A program made the position numbers and the translations under genes. The notes under the pieces are model-generated. The model did no database searches, was not told where the DNA came from, and saw only the letters and a list, made by a program, of their open reading frames with translations. From assembly GCA_017999365.1 (NCBI GenBank), contig JAGNLW010000001.1, positions 442,239 through 506,238 of the forward strand: a DNA stretch of 64,000 nt, written 5' to 3'. This document shows, in pieces, positions 1 through 8,730 of the stretch (the first letter of the stretch is position 1; the number at the start of each line of letters is the position of its first letter). The stretch is from Candidatus Aminicenantota bacterium. GTDB lineage: Bacteria > Acidobacteriota > Aminicenantia > Aminicenantales > Saccharicenantaceae.

Positions 1-711
1 CTCGAGGCCGGTCAGGTCGGCGAAGCGCGACACCAGGCCGCTCTCCTCCTTCGGCACCCAGGCGAAGTGGTCCTCCTCATTCCTGCGCTTGATCGTCCGC
101 TGGAAGTTGACGCCCCAGACCTGGCCGCCGCCCCGCCTGAAACGGAGCTGGTCGAAGGGGATGCGCATCTCGACCGTCCAGCCGCCGTCGTCGACGCGGG
201 CCGCGCTCTCCCAGACGCCGTCCCAGGTCGAGTCCGTCTCCTCGTCGTTCGAGAGCGTGCCGTCCTGGATGGAGCCGGCGGGATTGACCGAGAAGAAGTA
301 GCCGCTGCGCCGGTCGTGATAGGGATCGAACCCGACGTCGAACCAGTCGGACTCGGTGAACTCGTCGCGGCGTCCGAGGCGGCCGACGATCTTGTCCGGC
401 TCCGAATCGGCCAGGCGGGCCGCGACGTAGAGGCTGTCGCGGTCGAAGGCGATCCAGACCGTCGTCCCCTCCGTGGCCGGACTTCCGTCGTCGGGATCGC
501 GCTGGGTGAAGCCGCCGGAGCCGGGTGTTCGCCAAACGGGTTCGGAAAGGACGCCGTCGACGACGATGGGACCGTCGGCTCGGACCGCGGCGATCGAACG
601 GACCGTGCGCGGGTCGGCCGGGCGGGCGCCCGCCCGGTCCTGAGCGGAGGCCGGGGCTAACAACGAGGCGGCGGCCAGGCCCAGCGCCAGGGGAAAAGCG
701 GCGTTACGCAT
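1..711 (-). CDS. CBM9-like/DUF5916 family secreted protein (3' end outside window)
   Basis: The frame is open for 237 codons from the ATG at 711 to the window edge, so the C-terminal part is missing. The N-terminus is a signal peptide ending near ASAQD (about residues 1-24). It is followed by a carbohydrate-binding family 9-like domain (residues ~45-237), recognisable from the segments IVVDGVLSEPVWR, VWIAFDRDSLYVAARLAD and GGWTVEMRIPFDQLRF. In this family the CBM9-like domain precedes a C-terminal beta-barrel-like DUF5916 region, which would lie outside the window. It is probably an outer-membrane-associated protein. No Shine-Dalgarno is visible before the ATG. Family assignment is good; substrate unknown. 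Confidence 0.75.
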   Translation of the reverse strand, partial: MRNAAFPLALGLAAASLLAPASAQDRAGARPADPRTVRSIAAVRADGPIVVDGVLSEPVWRTPGSGGFTQRDPDDGSPATEGTTVWIAFDRDSLYVAARLADSEPDKIVGRLGRRDEFTESDWFDVGFDPYHDRRSGYFFSVNPAGSIQDGTLSNDEETDSTWDGVWESAARVDDGGWTVEMRIPFDQLRFRRGGGQVWGVNFQRTIKRRNEEDHFAWVPKEESGLVSRFADLTGLE

Positions 712-881
712 GCGAAATCCGCATGCTGATATATCACGGATATCGTCGCTAATTCAATGAAAGGGCCTGGTCTTTACAAACGCCCTTTTCTCCCTGTCTC
801 TCATCCTCTTGCCAAGCCGGGGCGATGGGACGATAATTCTATTATCCTCATTCTCGCGCCGCTCCCGGCCAGGAGGTCAGC

Positions 882-1823
882 ATGAGCCCCGTCATAAAAA
901 GACGCGATTTCATCAAATCCGGGGTCCTTATCGGGACCGCCGCGCTCGCCGGCGGCCTCAGAGGCCAACGTGTGCCCCCGCCCGGGGCGCCGCGCGCCGC
1001 CGGTCCCGATCTGGCGGTCGTTACCGGCGCCGACCGCGTGGCCGCCGTGAACAAGGGCCTCGAGGCCCTCGGCGGCATGAAGCGGTTCGTCAGGCCGGGG
1101 ACGACCGTCGGCCTGCTCGTCAACGCCCCGGCCTGGTGGACGAAGCCCGGCAGCCACACCCACCCCGACATCACCCTGGCCGTCATCCTGGCCGCGCTCG
1201 GGGCCGGGGCCAAGGAGATCCGCTATCTCATCGATCCTCTGGACAATTACTGGAACCGGTCCCCTCTCGCCGCTAAATACGCCGCCGAGACCGGCGCCGT
1301 CCGCAAGTGCTCCAAGGACTACGTCGAGACCCCCATCGCCCGGAACAAGACCCTCAAGAAGGCCGGCGTCGTCCGGGAGTTCCTCGACTGCGATGTCTTC
1401 GTCAACCTGCCCATCATCAAGCATCACGTCGGCGTCGGCATGTCGGGCTGCCTCAAGAACCTGATGGGCGTGAACACCGGCACTACGAACCAGTTCTTCC
1501 ACGCCGGTTCCGGGGCCAAGGGCGAATACGACGACATCCCCTTCCTGGCCCAGTGCATCGCCGACCTCAACACGCTCCGCAAGCCCGACCTGTGCGTCGC
1601 CGACGCCACGGAGTTCCTGCTGACCAACGGCCCGGCCGGGCCCGGCGAGCTGCGCCGGCTCGACAAGGTCGTCCTCGGCCCCGATCCCGTGGCCGTCGAC
1701 GCCTACGCCGCGCCCTTCGTCAACCTCAAGGCGGCCGACGTCCTGATGATCACGAAGTCGGCCGCGTGGGGACTCGGGCGGGTGGACGTCGACAGGCTCG
1801 CCGTCGAGCAGCTGACGGTCTGA
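882..1823 (+). CDS. DUF362 domain-containing protein with Tat signal
   Basis: A 313-residue protein. The N-terminus carries a twin-arginine motif (KRRDFIKSG, residues 6-14) followed by a hydrophobic stretch, so export by Tat is likely. The body matches the DUF362 family: conserved segments include VNLPIIKHH, GCLKNLMG and LGPDPVAVDAYA. DUF362 proteins often carry or accompany iron-sulfur centres, but this one has only scattered cysteines and no ferredoxin-type cluster. AGGAGG lies 5 nt before the ATG and supports the start. It is convergent with the amidohydrolase downstream, sharing a palindromic intergenic element. Exact function unknown. Confidence 0.8.
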   Translation: MSPVIKRRDFIKSGVLIGTAALAGGLRGQRVPPPGAPRAAGPDLAVVTGADRVAAVNKGLEALGGMKRFVRPGTTVGLLVNAPAWWTKPGSHTHPDITLAVILAALGAGAKEIRYLIDPLDNYWNRSPLAAKYAAETGAVRKCSKDYVETPIARNKTLKKAGVVREFLDCDVFVNLPIIKHHVGVGMSGCLKNLMGVNTGTTNQFFHAGSGAKGEYDDIPFLAQCIADLNTLRKPDLCVADATEFLLTNGPAGPGELRRLDKVVLGPDPVAVDAYAAPFVNLKAADVLMITKSAAWGLGRVDVDRLAVEQLTV

Positions 1824-1827
1824 AAAA

Positions 1828-1904
1828 GGGGACGCTTCTATTTTATTTATTCATCTTGTTTTCATCCGACGGCGAAGATGAAAAAAATAAATAGAAACGT
1901 CCCC
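1828..1904. repeat. REP-like long inverted repeat between convergent genes
   Basis: Imperfect inverted repeat filling the gap between two convergent stop codons. The outer arms are GGGGACG(C/T)TTCTATTT, followed by AT-rich TTATTTATT-like stretches and inner CATCTT/AAGATG. Both ends are A/T-flanked, so it could terminate transcription in both directions. The GGGGAC...TTTATTT arm resembles the REP/palindromic motifs seen near REP-associated tyrosine transposases; no such transposase is in the window. Confidence 0.6.
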
Positions 1905-1906
1905 AT

Positions 1907-3388
1907 TTAGCGGGCTTTGGCCACCATCTCGCGGACCTCGCGCATGAGCCGCGGCGTCTCGTAGACGATGCCGTCCTTGATCGTCCACTTGATGCCGCCG
2001 CGCGTGACCGCCCGGCCGTCCCTGATGTCGAGGACTCCCGTCGGATAGAGATACTTGAGGTTGGCCAGCGGGTTCTCGTCGACGAGGATGAGATCGGCCA
2101 GATACCCGGCCCGGACCCGTCCCAGCTCGTTCTCCAGGCCCATGAGCTTGGCGTTGTTGCCGGTGGCGCATTGGATGACGTCGATCGGGTGGAAGCCCGC
2201 CTCCTGCAGCAGCTCGAGCTCGCTCAGGTAGGTGAATCCATACAAGGTATAGATGAATCCCGCGTCGTCGCCCGCCCCCACGGTCCCGCCCATGTCGGCG
2301 AAGTCGCGCACGGCCTTCATCCACAGGCGGTAGTTCTCTTTCCAGGCGATCTCGTCCTCGGTCGACCAGCCTCCCGAGAAGGCCCCGTGCCGCGCCGGGC
2401 TCGGCGCGAAGTAGGCCTCGAGGGCCGGATGGAGATAGTCCTTGAACCAGGGCAGGTTGCGGGCCCGGGTCATGTCGCGGCAGGCTTCGTACGTGCTGAA
2501 GGTCGGGATCCAGCCGACGCCCTTTTCGACCATCTCCTCGAGGACGTCCTCGAGCTTGTCCGGGTCGGCCTCCCGCCACAGGTGCCCGGCCCAGCGGAAG
2601 CGGTCGCTCTCGTTGTTGAAGTTGTAGGACGGCGGGAAGTCCTGGGATCCCTTGAGGGCCGCGTCGGGGATGCCGTACCAATGCTCGATCGTGTCGACCC
2701 CGAGCCCGGCGGCGTCCCGCGCGTCGGTCTCTTCGACGGCCATGTGGTGGGCCACCTTGAGACCGAGCCGCGTCGCCTCGTCGGTCAGGGCGGCCATGAT
2801 GTCGCGGTCCATCCCGAAGATCTTGACGCCGTCGGCGCCCTGGTCCTTGATGGCCCGCACGCTCTTGCGGGCCTCCTCCGGCGTCCGCCCGCCGGCTACC
2901 GCATACACGTAGATCCTCGGGGCGACGATCGACCCCTCCTGGCTCTTGCGGCGCTCGGCCAGGGCCTTCTTCGGGTCGGTGCCGACGTCCCGGACCGTGG
3001 TGACGCCGCACGAAAGATAGATCTTGTGCTCGTACTCGAACGGTTGGGCCATCCCCGCCCGCTCGTCGTGGAGGTGGATGTGGCTGTTGATGAAGCCGGG
3101 CAGGAGGTACATGCCGGTGCCGTCGATGACGTGGGCCTCGTTCTTGGCCCGCTCTTCCCCCGCCGCGGCGCCCGTGACCGCGGCGATGCGGTTCCCCTCG
3201 ACCACGACGTCGACCGGGCCGCGCGCCGGCGTGCCCTTGCCGTCGATGAGCAGGACGTTGCGGATGACCAGCCGGTCGTAGCGCTTGCCGTGCTCCACGC
3301 CTTTCGTCTCGGCGCGGGCGGCGACAGGGGCGACACAAGCCAGGGTCAAGGAGGACAGAACGGCGACGGTGACTTTGAGCGGTTTCAT
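1907..3388 (-). CDS. Secreted amidohydrolase (imidazolonepropionase-like)
   Basis: A 493-residue metal-dependent hydrolase of the amidohydrolase superfamily. Signal peptide at residues 1-26 (ends AARAE). The N-terminal beta-sandwich holds VIRNVLLIDGKGTPARGPVDV. The metal-binding HxH lies at residues 103-105 in GFINSHIHLHDE, TIEHWYG supplies a further histidine, and AGDDAGF supplies the late aspartate. The C-terminus has the usual MGLENELGRVRAGYLADLIL. Probable role: hydrolysis of cyclic amides, peptides or related amides in the periplasm. A TATACT box ends 6 nt before the ATG, with no Shine-Dalgarno, suggesting a leaderless mRNA. Substrate not predictable. Confidence 0.85.
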   Translation of the reverse strand: MKPLKVTVAVLSSLTLACVAPVAARAETKGVEHGKRYDRLVIRNVLLIDGKGTPARGPVDVVVEGNRIAAVTGAAAGEERAKNEAHVIDGTGMYLLPGFINSHIHLHDERAGMAQPFEYEHKIYLSCGVTTVRDVGTDPKKALAERRKSQEGSIVAPRIYVYAVAGGRTPEEARKSVRAIKDQGADGVKIFGMDRDIMAALTDEATRLGLKVAHHMAVEETDARDAAGLGVDTIEHWYGIPDAALKGSQDFPPSYNFNNESDRFRWAGHLWREADPDKLEDVLEEMVEKGVGWIPTFSTYEACRDMTRARNLPWFKDYLHPALEAYFAPSPARHGAFSGGWSTEDEIAWKENYRLWMKAVRDFADMGGTVGAGDDAGFIYTLYGFTYLSELELLQEAGFHPIDVIQCATGNNAKLMGLENELGRVRAGYLADLILVDENPLANLKYLYPTGVLDIRDGRAVTRGGIKWTIKDGIVYETPRLMREVREMVAKAR

Positions 3389-3394
3389 GCCCGG

Positions 3395-3400
3395 AGTATA
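3395..3400 (-). promoter_or_regulatory. -10 box (TATACT) 6 nt from the amidohydrolase ATG
   Basis: Read on the minus strand, TATACT is followed by CCGGGC and then the ATG at 3388. Transcription from this box would start at or next to the A of the ATG. The -35 region (TCCTTC at 17 nt spacing) is weak. Confidence 0.45.
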
Positions 3401-3430
3401 GCACAGCCGGGCCCCCGAAGGACGGCTCGC

Positions 3431-4003
3431 CTACCGGTCGCCCGGCGGCGAGAGCTTGACCCGGATCCAGACGAGTTCCCTCAATGCTTCGGGAGAGACC
3501 TCGATGGTCCGGACGCCCTCCTGCCCGCCGTCTTTCACCAGCGTCACCGTGAGCTCTTTCGGCCAGACGTCGTAAAAGCCCCCCTGAGCGACGTCGAGCA
3601 GCACGAACAGGCCGATGAAGCCCAGAGCGTTCAGCCCGAACGTCGTGTGGTGGTCCGAGAGCGACTGGTAGGCCGTGAGCGGGAGCGAGCAGACGAAACC
3701 CGCGAGAAGGTCCCCCAGGAACGCCGTCCCGGAAGGCTCCCGCGACGTGCGGATCTCCGACGGGGCGTATCCCGGGTATTCCACGCGGATGACATGGACC
3801 TTGGCCTTCCGCGTCAGCCAGATCAGGGCCGGGGTCCGGCCCATGGGCCGTCCGTCGACCGTGATCGAGGCCCCCGGCGGCGCCGACGTCACCGGAATCT
3901 TGTGCATGTGGTTCCGGAGGCCGCCGCAGGCCGTGGCCGCGGCCAAAGCGACCGCGCCCAACACCGCCGCGAGCCTCGGCCCGCGCGCTTCGTCCCGGTC
4001 CAT
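3431..4003 (-). CDS. PEGA-domain lipoprotein
   Basis: A 190-residue protein. I chose the ATG at 4003, which has GGGAGGT five nt upstream, over an upstream in-frame start at 4051. The N-terminus has a lipobox (LAAATAC), so it is probably lipid-anchored. Residues ~35-75 match a PEGA domain: VTSAPPGASITVDGRPMGRTP, with the PGA...V.G...G.TP signature. Two hydrophobic segments follow (FLGDLLAGFVCSLPLTAY and LGFIGLFVLLDVA). PEGA domains are thought to mediate surface or envelope interactions. Function otherwise unknown. Confidence 0.7.
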   Translation of the reverse strand: MDRDEARGPRLAAVLGAVALAAATACGGLRNHMHKIPVTSAPPGASITVDGRPMGRTPALIWLTRKAKVHVIRVEYPGYAPSEIRTSREPSGTAFLGDLLAGFVCSLPLTAYQSLSDHHTTFGLNALGFIGLFVLLDVAQGGFYDVWPKELTVTLVKDGGQEGVRTIEVSPEALRELVWIRVKLSPPGDR

Positions 4004-4084
4004 GGCCACCTCCCGGACGACAAGCCGTCCTCTCCGCCCTGCCCGGTCCATGATAATCCGTCCGGACCCGGAGTTGTCAAGGAA

Positions 4085-4113
4085 TTGTCAATCGTGCCGA
4101 TTCCGTGTATTAA
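4085..4113 (+). promoter_or_regulatory. Sigma70-type promoter for the M6 protease
   Basis: TTGTCA, 17-nt spacer, TATTAA. The predicted start of transcription near 4120 leaves a leader of about 65 nt before the protease ATG. Confidence 0.5.
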
Positions 4114-4183
4114 GAAGGACGTCGCCCCACTACGCCGATAGGGCGGGCCCGCCGCCGGGGCCGGCCCTTTGAAAAGAGGAACG

Positions 4184-6244
4184 ATGCGCGGTCATGTCCC
4201 GTCGCGAACCCTGGCGGTCCTCGCGGCCGCCTGCGCTGTGTCGGTCATTGTCGTCGCGAGCGCGATGCCCCCCGACCCCGCGCCGTCCGTGCCGTCCGCA
4301 GCGGCCCAAGCCCGCGCCGCCGCCATCCCCTTCCCCGCCCCCATCGACCCGCAGCGGGTCCAGGACCAGGACGCCATGACCTGGGCCGATTACCGGCCCC
4401 TCCCCGGCCTCGATTGGGCCGACCCGGCCCTCAAACCCAAGCGCGGTTTCAAGCTGGCCGTCGTCGGCATCGATTTCCCCGGGCAGCCCTTCGTCGCCAG
4501 CCTGCCCAAGGGCTCCGACCCCTTCGGCAATCCCCAGATCGACCCCGTCCCCCGCGAAAAGGTCCCCCAGTTCTACGCCGACTTCTGGATGACGCCCAAC
4601 GCCACCAACCACGGCCGGACCATCAACGGCTACTGGATGGAGCAGTCGCGCGGCCGCTTCGGCATCACCGAGGTCGCCGTCTTCGGCCCTTACCGCATGC
4701 CCCATCCGATCTGGTACTACGGCCTCAACGAGTACGGCCAGGAGGGCAGCACGCCCGACGGCTCCAAGCCCGAGGGCCGGATGGAGCGCGACTGCGACGC
4801 CCTCTGGACGGCCGCGGTCGGCCGGGACATCCGCAAGGACTTCGACGCCGTCCTGCGCCTCTACGCGAGCTACGACGAGACCGGCGTCTGGCAGGAGTTC
4901 GGCGAGATGAAGTTCGCCTCCAAGGACGACATCCCGCCCGCCTGGGGCAATCCCGACCCGGCCAAACCCCGCTGGGTCCCGACGCGCTACGTCGCGTGGA
5001 CGAGCTGGCTGGCCGGTTCCCAACAGTGGGGCCTGTCGTCGATGCGCCAGGGAGAGAACTCCGGCACCATCACCCACGAGCTCGGCCACTTCGCCTTCCG
5101 CCTGCCCGACCTCAACAACAACCCCTACGTCACGCCCTACCGCCGGGCCGCCGCCGGGCCCTGGGACATGATGGACCGCGGCTGCTTCAACGGCCCCGGC
5201 GGCCCCCACCGCCGCTGGGTCGTGCCGCCCACCGACGGGGCCTTCATGCCCGCCGGCCTCATGGTCCGCAACCGCCTCGAGAACGGCTTCATCGAGCCGG
5301 CCGAGCTCCTGACCGTGGGACGGGCCGCCCTGGCCGCCAACGGGCCGGCCGTGGCCGAGGTCACGGCCCGGGCCGTCGACCCGCTCCCCGGCACGTACGC
5401 CGGCCTCGTCGTCCGCTTCGACGGCGATAAGCCCGGCGACCTGACCCCGCCCGACGACCCGGCCGCGAACCCGCTCTCGCCGGGGACGCCGAATTACGCC
5501 TTCTACACCCTGGAGGTCGTCCAGCGCCTCGGTTACGACTCCTTCACGCCCGACAGCGGCGTCCTCATCGCCAAGAACAAGGACACCCTCCGCGGCCGCA
5601 ACGGGGGGCCGAACGAGTTCAACAGCTACATCTGGGTCATCGACGCCCACCCCGAGGACATCGGCGTCGTCGACTACGTCCGCCCGGACGGCGGGAAGGT
5701 CATGCGCACGATGGCCGATTACCGCCAGCTCAACGACGCCCTCTTCCACGCCGGCACCGGCTCCGGCAGTCTCTGCGAATGGATCGACGGACCCAACCGC
5801 CTCCACGTCTACGTCGTCGACGTCCGCACCGGGGCGGACGGCGTCCTCGTCTACAAGCTGGCCGCCCGCTCCCTCGACGGCGCCGGGCCGCAGGCCCGCG
5901 GCGCGGCCCTGACCGCCCCCGCGCGTCCGGCCCGTCCCGACGCCGCGACGGGCCTGGCGACCCTGACGTTCACGCTGACCAACACCGGCGCTCCCGCCGC
6001 CGCGGCCGCGGGCCCCGCGTTCGGCTCCGACGTCTATCGCCTCTCGGTCTCCGCCGAAGGCGCGGGTTGGGAAGCGCGCCTTCCCAACGCGCTCGCCGCG
6101 GTCGCGGCCGGCGCGTCCGCGCCGGTCGCCGTCCACGTCGGGCGCGGGCCGGGCGCGGCCGAGACCGCGACGGTCGTCCTGCGCGCCGTGTCCGAAAGCG
6201 ACCCGACGAAAGTCGCGACGGCGAAAGCGACGATCGCGCGCTGA
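4184..6244 (+). CDS. M6 family (immune inhibitor A-like) secreted metalloprotease
   Basis: A 686-residue protein from the ATG at 4184 (AGAGGA just upstream); an in-frame TTG at 4169 is less likely. The signal peptide is at the N-terminus (LAVLAAACAVSVIVVASA). The zinc site is HELGH (His298, Glu299, His302) in TITHELGHFAFRLPD, followed by a typical MMDRG-like met-turn region (GPWDMMDRGCF). The C-terminal ~110 residues (TFTLTNTGAPAAAAAG...) look like a CARDB/beta-sandwich domain. Expected role: extracellular protein degradation. Transcribed from a good upstream promoter, and followed by an ATP-grasp gene. Confidence 0.85.
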   Translation: MRGHVPSRTLAVLAAACAVSVIVVASAMPPDPAPSVPSAAAQARAAAIPFPAPIDPQRVQDQDAMTWADYRPLPGLDWADPALKPKRGFKLAVVGIDFPGQPFVASLPKGSDPFGNPQIDPVPREKVPQFYADFWMTPNATNHGRTINGYWMEQSRGRFGITEVAVFGPYRMPHPIWYYGLNEYGQEGSTPDGSKPEGRMERDCDALWTAAVGRDIRKDFDAVLRLYASYDETGVWQEFGEMKFASKDDIPPAWGNPDPAKPRWVPTRYVAWTSWLAGSQQWGLSSMRQGENSGTITHELGHFAFRLPDLNNNPYVTPYRRAAAGPWDMMDRGCFNGPGGPHRRWVVPPTDGAFMPAGLMVRNRLENGFIEPAELLTVGRAALAANGPAVAEVTARAVDPLPGTYAGLVVRFDGDKPGDLTPPDDPAANPLSPGTPNYAFYTLEVVQRLGYDSFTPDSGVLIAKNKDTLRGRNGGPNEFNSYIWVIDAHPEDIGVVDYVRPDGGKVMRTMADYRQLNDALFHAGTGSGSLCEWIDGPNRLHVYVVDVRTGADGVLVYKLAARSLDGAGPQARGAALTAPARPARPDAATGLATLTFTLTNTGAPAAAAAGPAFGSDVYRLSVSAEGAGWEARLPNALAAVAAGASAPVAVHVGRGPGAAETATVVLRAVSESDPTKVATAKATIAR

Positions 6245-6305
6245 AAAATTTTTCTGTTTTTTCTTGAACCCGCTCGCGTCGTTTGTGTTAATCTATGTTC
6301 AGATC

Positions 6306-7322
6306 ATGCTCGAAAGCCGCCGGCGCGATCTTCCGGTCCTTCTCCTCCACAACGTCGATCCGTCGTGGACCGCGGACGAAACGAAGGAAGCGCGCGCCGA
6401 CGTCCAGACGCTCGTCGACGCCCTGGCCGGTCTCGGCCACCGTGTCGACCCGGTCGCCCTCGAGGATGACGCGCTGGCCGCGCGCCTCGCCGCCCACGAC
6501 CCGCTCGACCACGTCGTCTTCAACTGGATCGAGGAATTGCCCGGACGCCGCCACAGCGAACCGGAAGCGGCGGCGGTCCTGGAACGGCTGGGCTTCGCCT
6601 TCACGGGCTCCTCGTCCTCCGTGCTGGCCCTCTCGCACGACAAGCCGAGGGTCAAGCGCATCCTCGACGCCATGAGGCTGCCGACGCCGCCCTGGGCCGT
6701 CTTCGAAACGCCGCGGGCCGGCGGCTGGTCCATCTTCCCGGCCATCGTCAAGACGGCCCACGAGCACTGCAGCATCGGCATCACGCCGGAATCCGTCGTC
6801 ACCTCGACGGCCGAGCTCGAGCGCCGCATCGCCTACATCCTCGACGTCCACCGCCAGCCGGCCCTGGTCGAGGAGTTCATCGACGGCCGCGAGTTCCACG
6901 TCGCGGCCTGGGGCAACGGCAAGGTGACGGTCCTGCCGGCCGCCGAGATGGATTACGGCGTCTTCACGGACATCCGCGACCGGCTCTTCACCTACGAGGG
7001 CAAGTACGTTCCCGGCTCCCGCATCTACGAAGGGGTCGAGATGCGCGTCCCGGCCGCGCTCGACGCCGCGGCCAAGGCCGAGATCGAACGCATCGTTCTG
7101 GCCACCTACCGGGCCACGGGCTGCCGCGACTACGGCCGCATCGACCTGCGTTCGCGCGACGGCGTCTTCTACGTCATCGACGTCAACCCCAACCCCGACA
7201 TCAATCCCGAGACCTCGCTGACGTACGCCGCGGCGGAAGTGGGATATTCTTACGGCGAGATGGGCAGCCGCATCGTCAACCTGGCGGCCGCCCGCCATCC
7301 CGTGTTCGGGGCCCCGGCCTGA
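6306..7322 (+). CDS. D-alanine--D-alanine ligase-like ATP-grasp protein
   Basis: A 338-residue protein using the ATG at 6306; an upstream in-frame TTG at 6264 would add 14 residues and has no ribosome-binding site either. Ddl-like features: FNWIEELPGR, GFAFTGSSSSVLALSHDKPRVKRIL (substrate-binding and domain junction), PAIVKTAHEHCSIGI (ATP-binding lysine), ALVEEFIDGREFHVAAWGN, RIDLRSRDGVFYVIDVNPNPDINPETS (metal-binding Asp/Asn at the C-terminus). It is divergent from housekeeping Ddl, so it may make another amide or dipeptide bond rather than peptidoglycan D-Ala-D-Ala. Confidence 0.8.
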   Translation: MLESRRRDLPVLLLHNVDPSWTADETKEARADVQTLVDALAGLGHRVDPVALEDDALAARLAAHDPLDHVVFNWIEELPGRRHSEPEAAAVLERLGFAFTGSSSSVLALSHDKPRVKRILDAMRLPTPPWAVFETPRAGGWSIFPAIVKTAHEHCSIGITPESVVTSTAELERRIAYILDVHRQPALVEEFIDGREFHVAAWGNGKVTVLPAAEMDYGVFTDIRDRLFTYEGKYVPGSRIYEGVEMRVPAALDAAAKAEIERIVLATYRATGCRDYGRIDLRSRDGVFYVIDVNPNPDINPETSLTYAAAEVGYSYGEMGSRIVNLAAARHPVFGAPA

Positions 7323-7359
7323 CCGGCCGCCGGCGGCCCGGTCCCCCGGGCGTCATCGG

Positions 7360-7743
7360 CTATCTCCGATAGCGGATGGCGATGCCGACGATTTGCCGCT
7401 CGTAGACCGGCCGCGGCCCGTGCCAGTAGCTGTAGACGACGCCTTCCCGGTAGAAGCGGTCGCGGACGATGACCAGGGCGTCGGCGCCCATGGCCGCGGC
7501 CTTCTCCCGGAGCACGCTCTCGACGTAGAAGCGGTCCATGCGGTAGTTCGGCCGGATCCAGACCTCGCCGAGGGCGATGTGGTCGCGGCGCGGCTCGCGC
7601 CGCAGCAGATCGACCGACGGCGGCGCCGTCGGAGCGAAGCGCGGCACGTCGGGATAGTCGTGGGCCCCGAAGGGGCGGTAACAGGCCACCCCGCCCGCCA
7701 GGATCAGGGCCAGAAGGGCTATCGCCAGGGTCGTCCTTTTCAT
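7360..7743 (-). CDS. Small lipoprotein of unknown function
   Basis: A 127-residue protein from the ATG at 7743, preceded by GGAGG at a 6-nt spacing; the longer frame to 7782 lacks a site. The N-terminus is MKRTTLAIALLALILAGGVAC, a lipoprotein signal with lipobox GVAC. The mature part contains IRPNYRMDRFYVESVLREKAAAMGADALVIVRDRFYR, reminiscent of the small envelope-lipoprotein folds in which ALxxxAxxxGAdALV recurs. No catalytic motif. Confidence 0.6.
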   Translation of the reverse strand: MKRTTLAIALLALILAGGVACYRPFGAHDYPDVPRFAPTAPPSVDLLRREPRRDHIALGEVWIRPNYRMDRFYVESVLREKAAAMGADALVIVRDRFYREGVVYSYWHGPRPVYERQIVGIAIRYRR

Positions 7744-8002
7744 CTCGGTCCTCCGTGTCATCCTTCTATTTCGTCGCTCCACTTCTCTTATCTACAAGAA
7801 GCGTGCCAAGATGGGACGAGAGGGCCGTGGCCGACTTATATTATTTATTTTGTATTATTTATGGATGGATCAGTTAAGTAAGCCGGGCCCTTCCTCCCCG
7901 ATTCGATGACCGCTACGACCGGCCGAGGGTGTCCGTCGCCGAGGACAGGCCGTCCCCGGCGCATCGCGTTGCCGGCGGCCGGGAGCCCGGCCTAGTCGCC
8001 CG
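7744..8002. other. Intergenic region with an AT-rich stretch
   Basis: No gene seen. It contains an AT-rich tract (about 7836-7865, TTATTTATTTTG-like) that recalls the TTTATTTATT arms of the palindrome at 1828-1904, but without a matching second arm. Confidence 0.3.
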
Positions 8003-8719
8003 CTAGCCGGTTTTGCGCGAGACGTGGACCGCGGCCGCGCCGAAGAGGAGGCGCCGGTACGACACGGCCGCGAATCCGGCCTCTTTCAGGATCGCAGCCA
8101 GCTCTTCCGCCCCGTAGAACTGGGGGATGGTCGTCGAAAGGTAGGCGTAACCGGCGAGCGAGCCGGATATCCGCGTCCCGACCCGCTTGACCAGGAGCGC
8201 CACGTAGGCGTGGAAAAGCCGCCGGACGACGCCGCGGCGCGGCTGGCTCGTCTCCAGGTTGACGAAGCGGCCGCCGGGTTTGAGGACGCGGTGGAACTCG
8301 GCGAAGGTCCCGACGAGGACCGGCCGCGACAAGTTGATGTTGCGCGTGGCGAACGAGATCGTGACCAGGTCGAACGCGGCGTCGGGGAAGGGCAGGCTCT
8401 TGACGTCGCCTAGGACGAAGTCCACCGGCCGGGCCATGGCCTTGCCGCGGGCGTGCGCCAGCATCGGCAGCGAGAAATCGAGGGCCACGATCGAGGTCCC
8501 TTCGCCCGCCCGTCTCGCCAAGCCTTCGGCCATCTCGCCCGTCCCCGAACAGACGTCGAGCCAGCGAGACCCGCCCTCCGCCGCCGCGATCCGGGCCGCT
8601 TCGCGCCGCCAGCGCCGGTCGAAGCCGAGCGTCAGGACGCGGTTGACTTTCTCGTAGGTCGCCGCGACCTCGCCGAAGATCTCGCGCAGGGGCCGGTTGG
8701 CGCGGGCCGGATCGTCCAT
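8003..8719 (-). CDS. ubiE: Demethylmenaquinone/ubiquinone C-methyltransferase
   Basis: A 238-residue class I SAM-dependent methyltransferase of the UbiE/MenG family. Motifs: FGEVAATYEKVNRVLTLGFDRRWR (family N-terminal signature), WLDVCSGTGEMA (SAM-binding motif I), VALDFSLPML, GDVKSLPFPDAAFDLVTISFATRNI (motif II; the FATRNI is typical), and EFHRVLKPGGRFV. It would catalyse the final C-methylation in menaquinone synthesis. It lies 11 nt downstream of the GH172-like gene and may be cotranscribed with it, although no functional link is evident. Confidence 0.88.
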   Translation of the reverse strand: MDDPARANRPLREIFGEVAATYEKVNRVLTLGFDRRWRREAARIAAAEGGSRWLDVCSGTGEMAEGLARRAGEGTSIVALDFSLPMLAHARGKAMARPVDFVLGDVKSLPFPDAAFDLVTISFATRNINLSRPVLVGTFAEFHRVLKPGGRFVNLETSQPRRGVVRRLFHAYVALLVKRVGTRISGSLAGYAYLSTTIPQFYGAEELAAILKEAGFAAVSYRRLLFGAAAVHVSRKTG

Positions 8720-8730
8720 CGGTCCATCCT

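Noticed and set aside
2171..4141. 656-codon plus-strand open frame
   Set aside because: Antisense to the amidohydrolase and PEGA genes, whose families and ribosome-binding sites are clear; composition is Arg/Gly/Asp-rich as in GC shadow frames.
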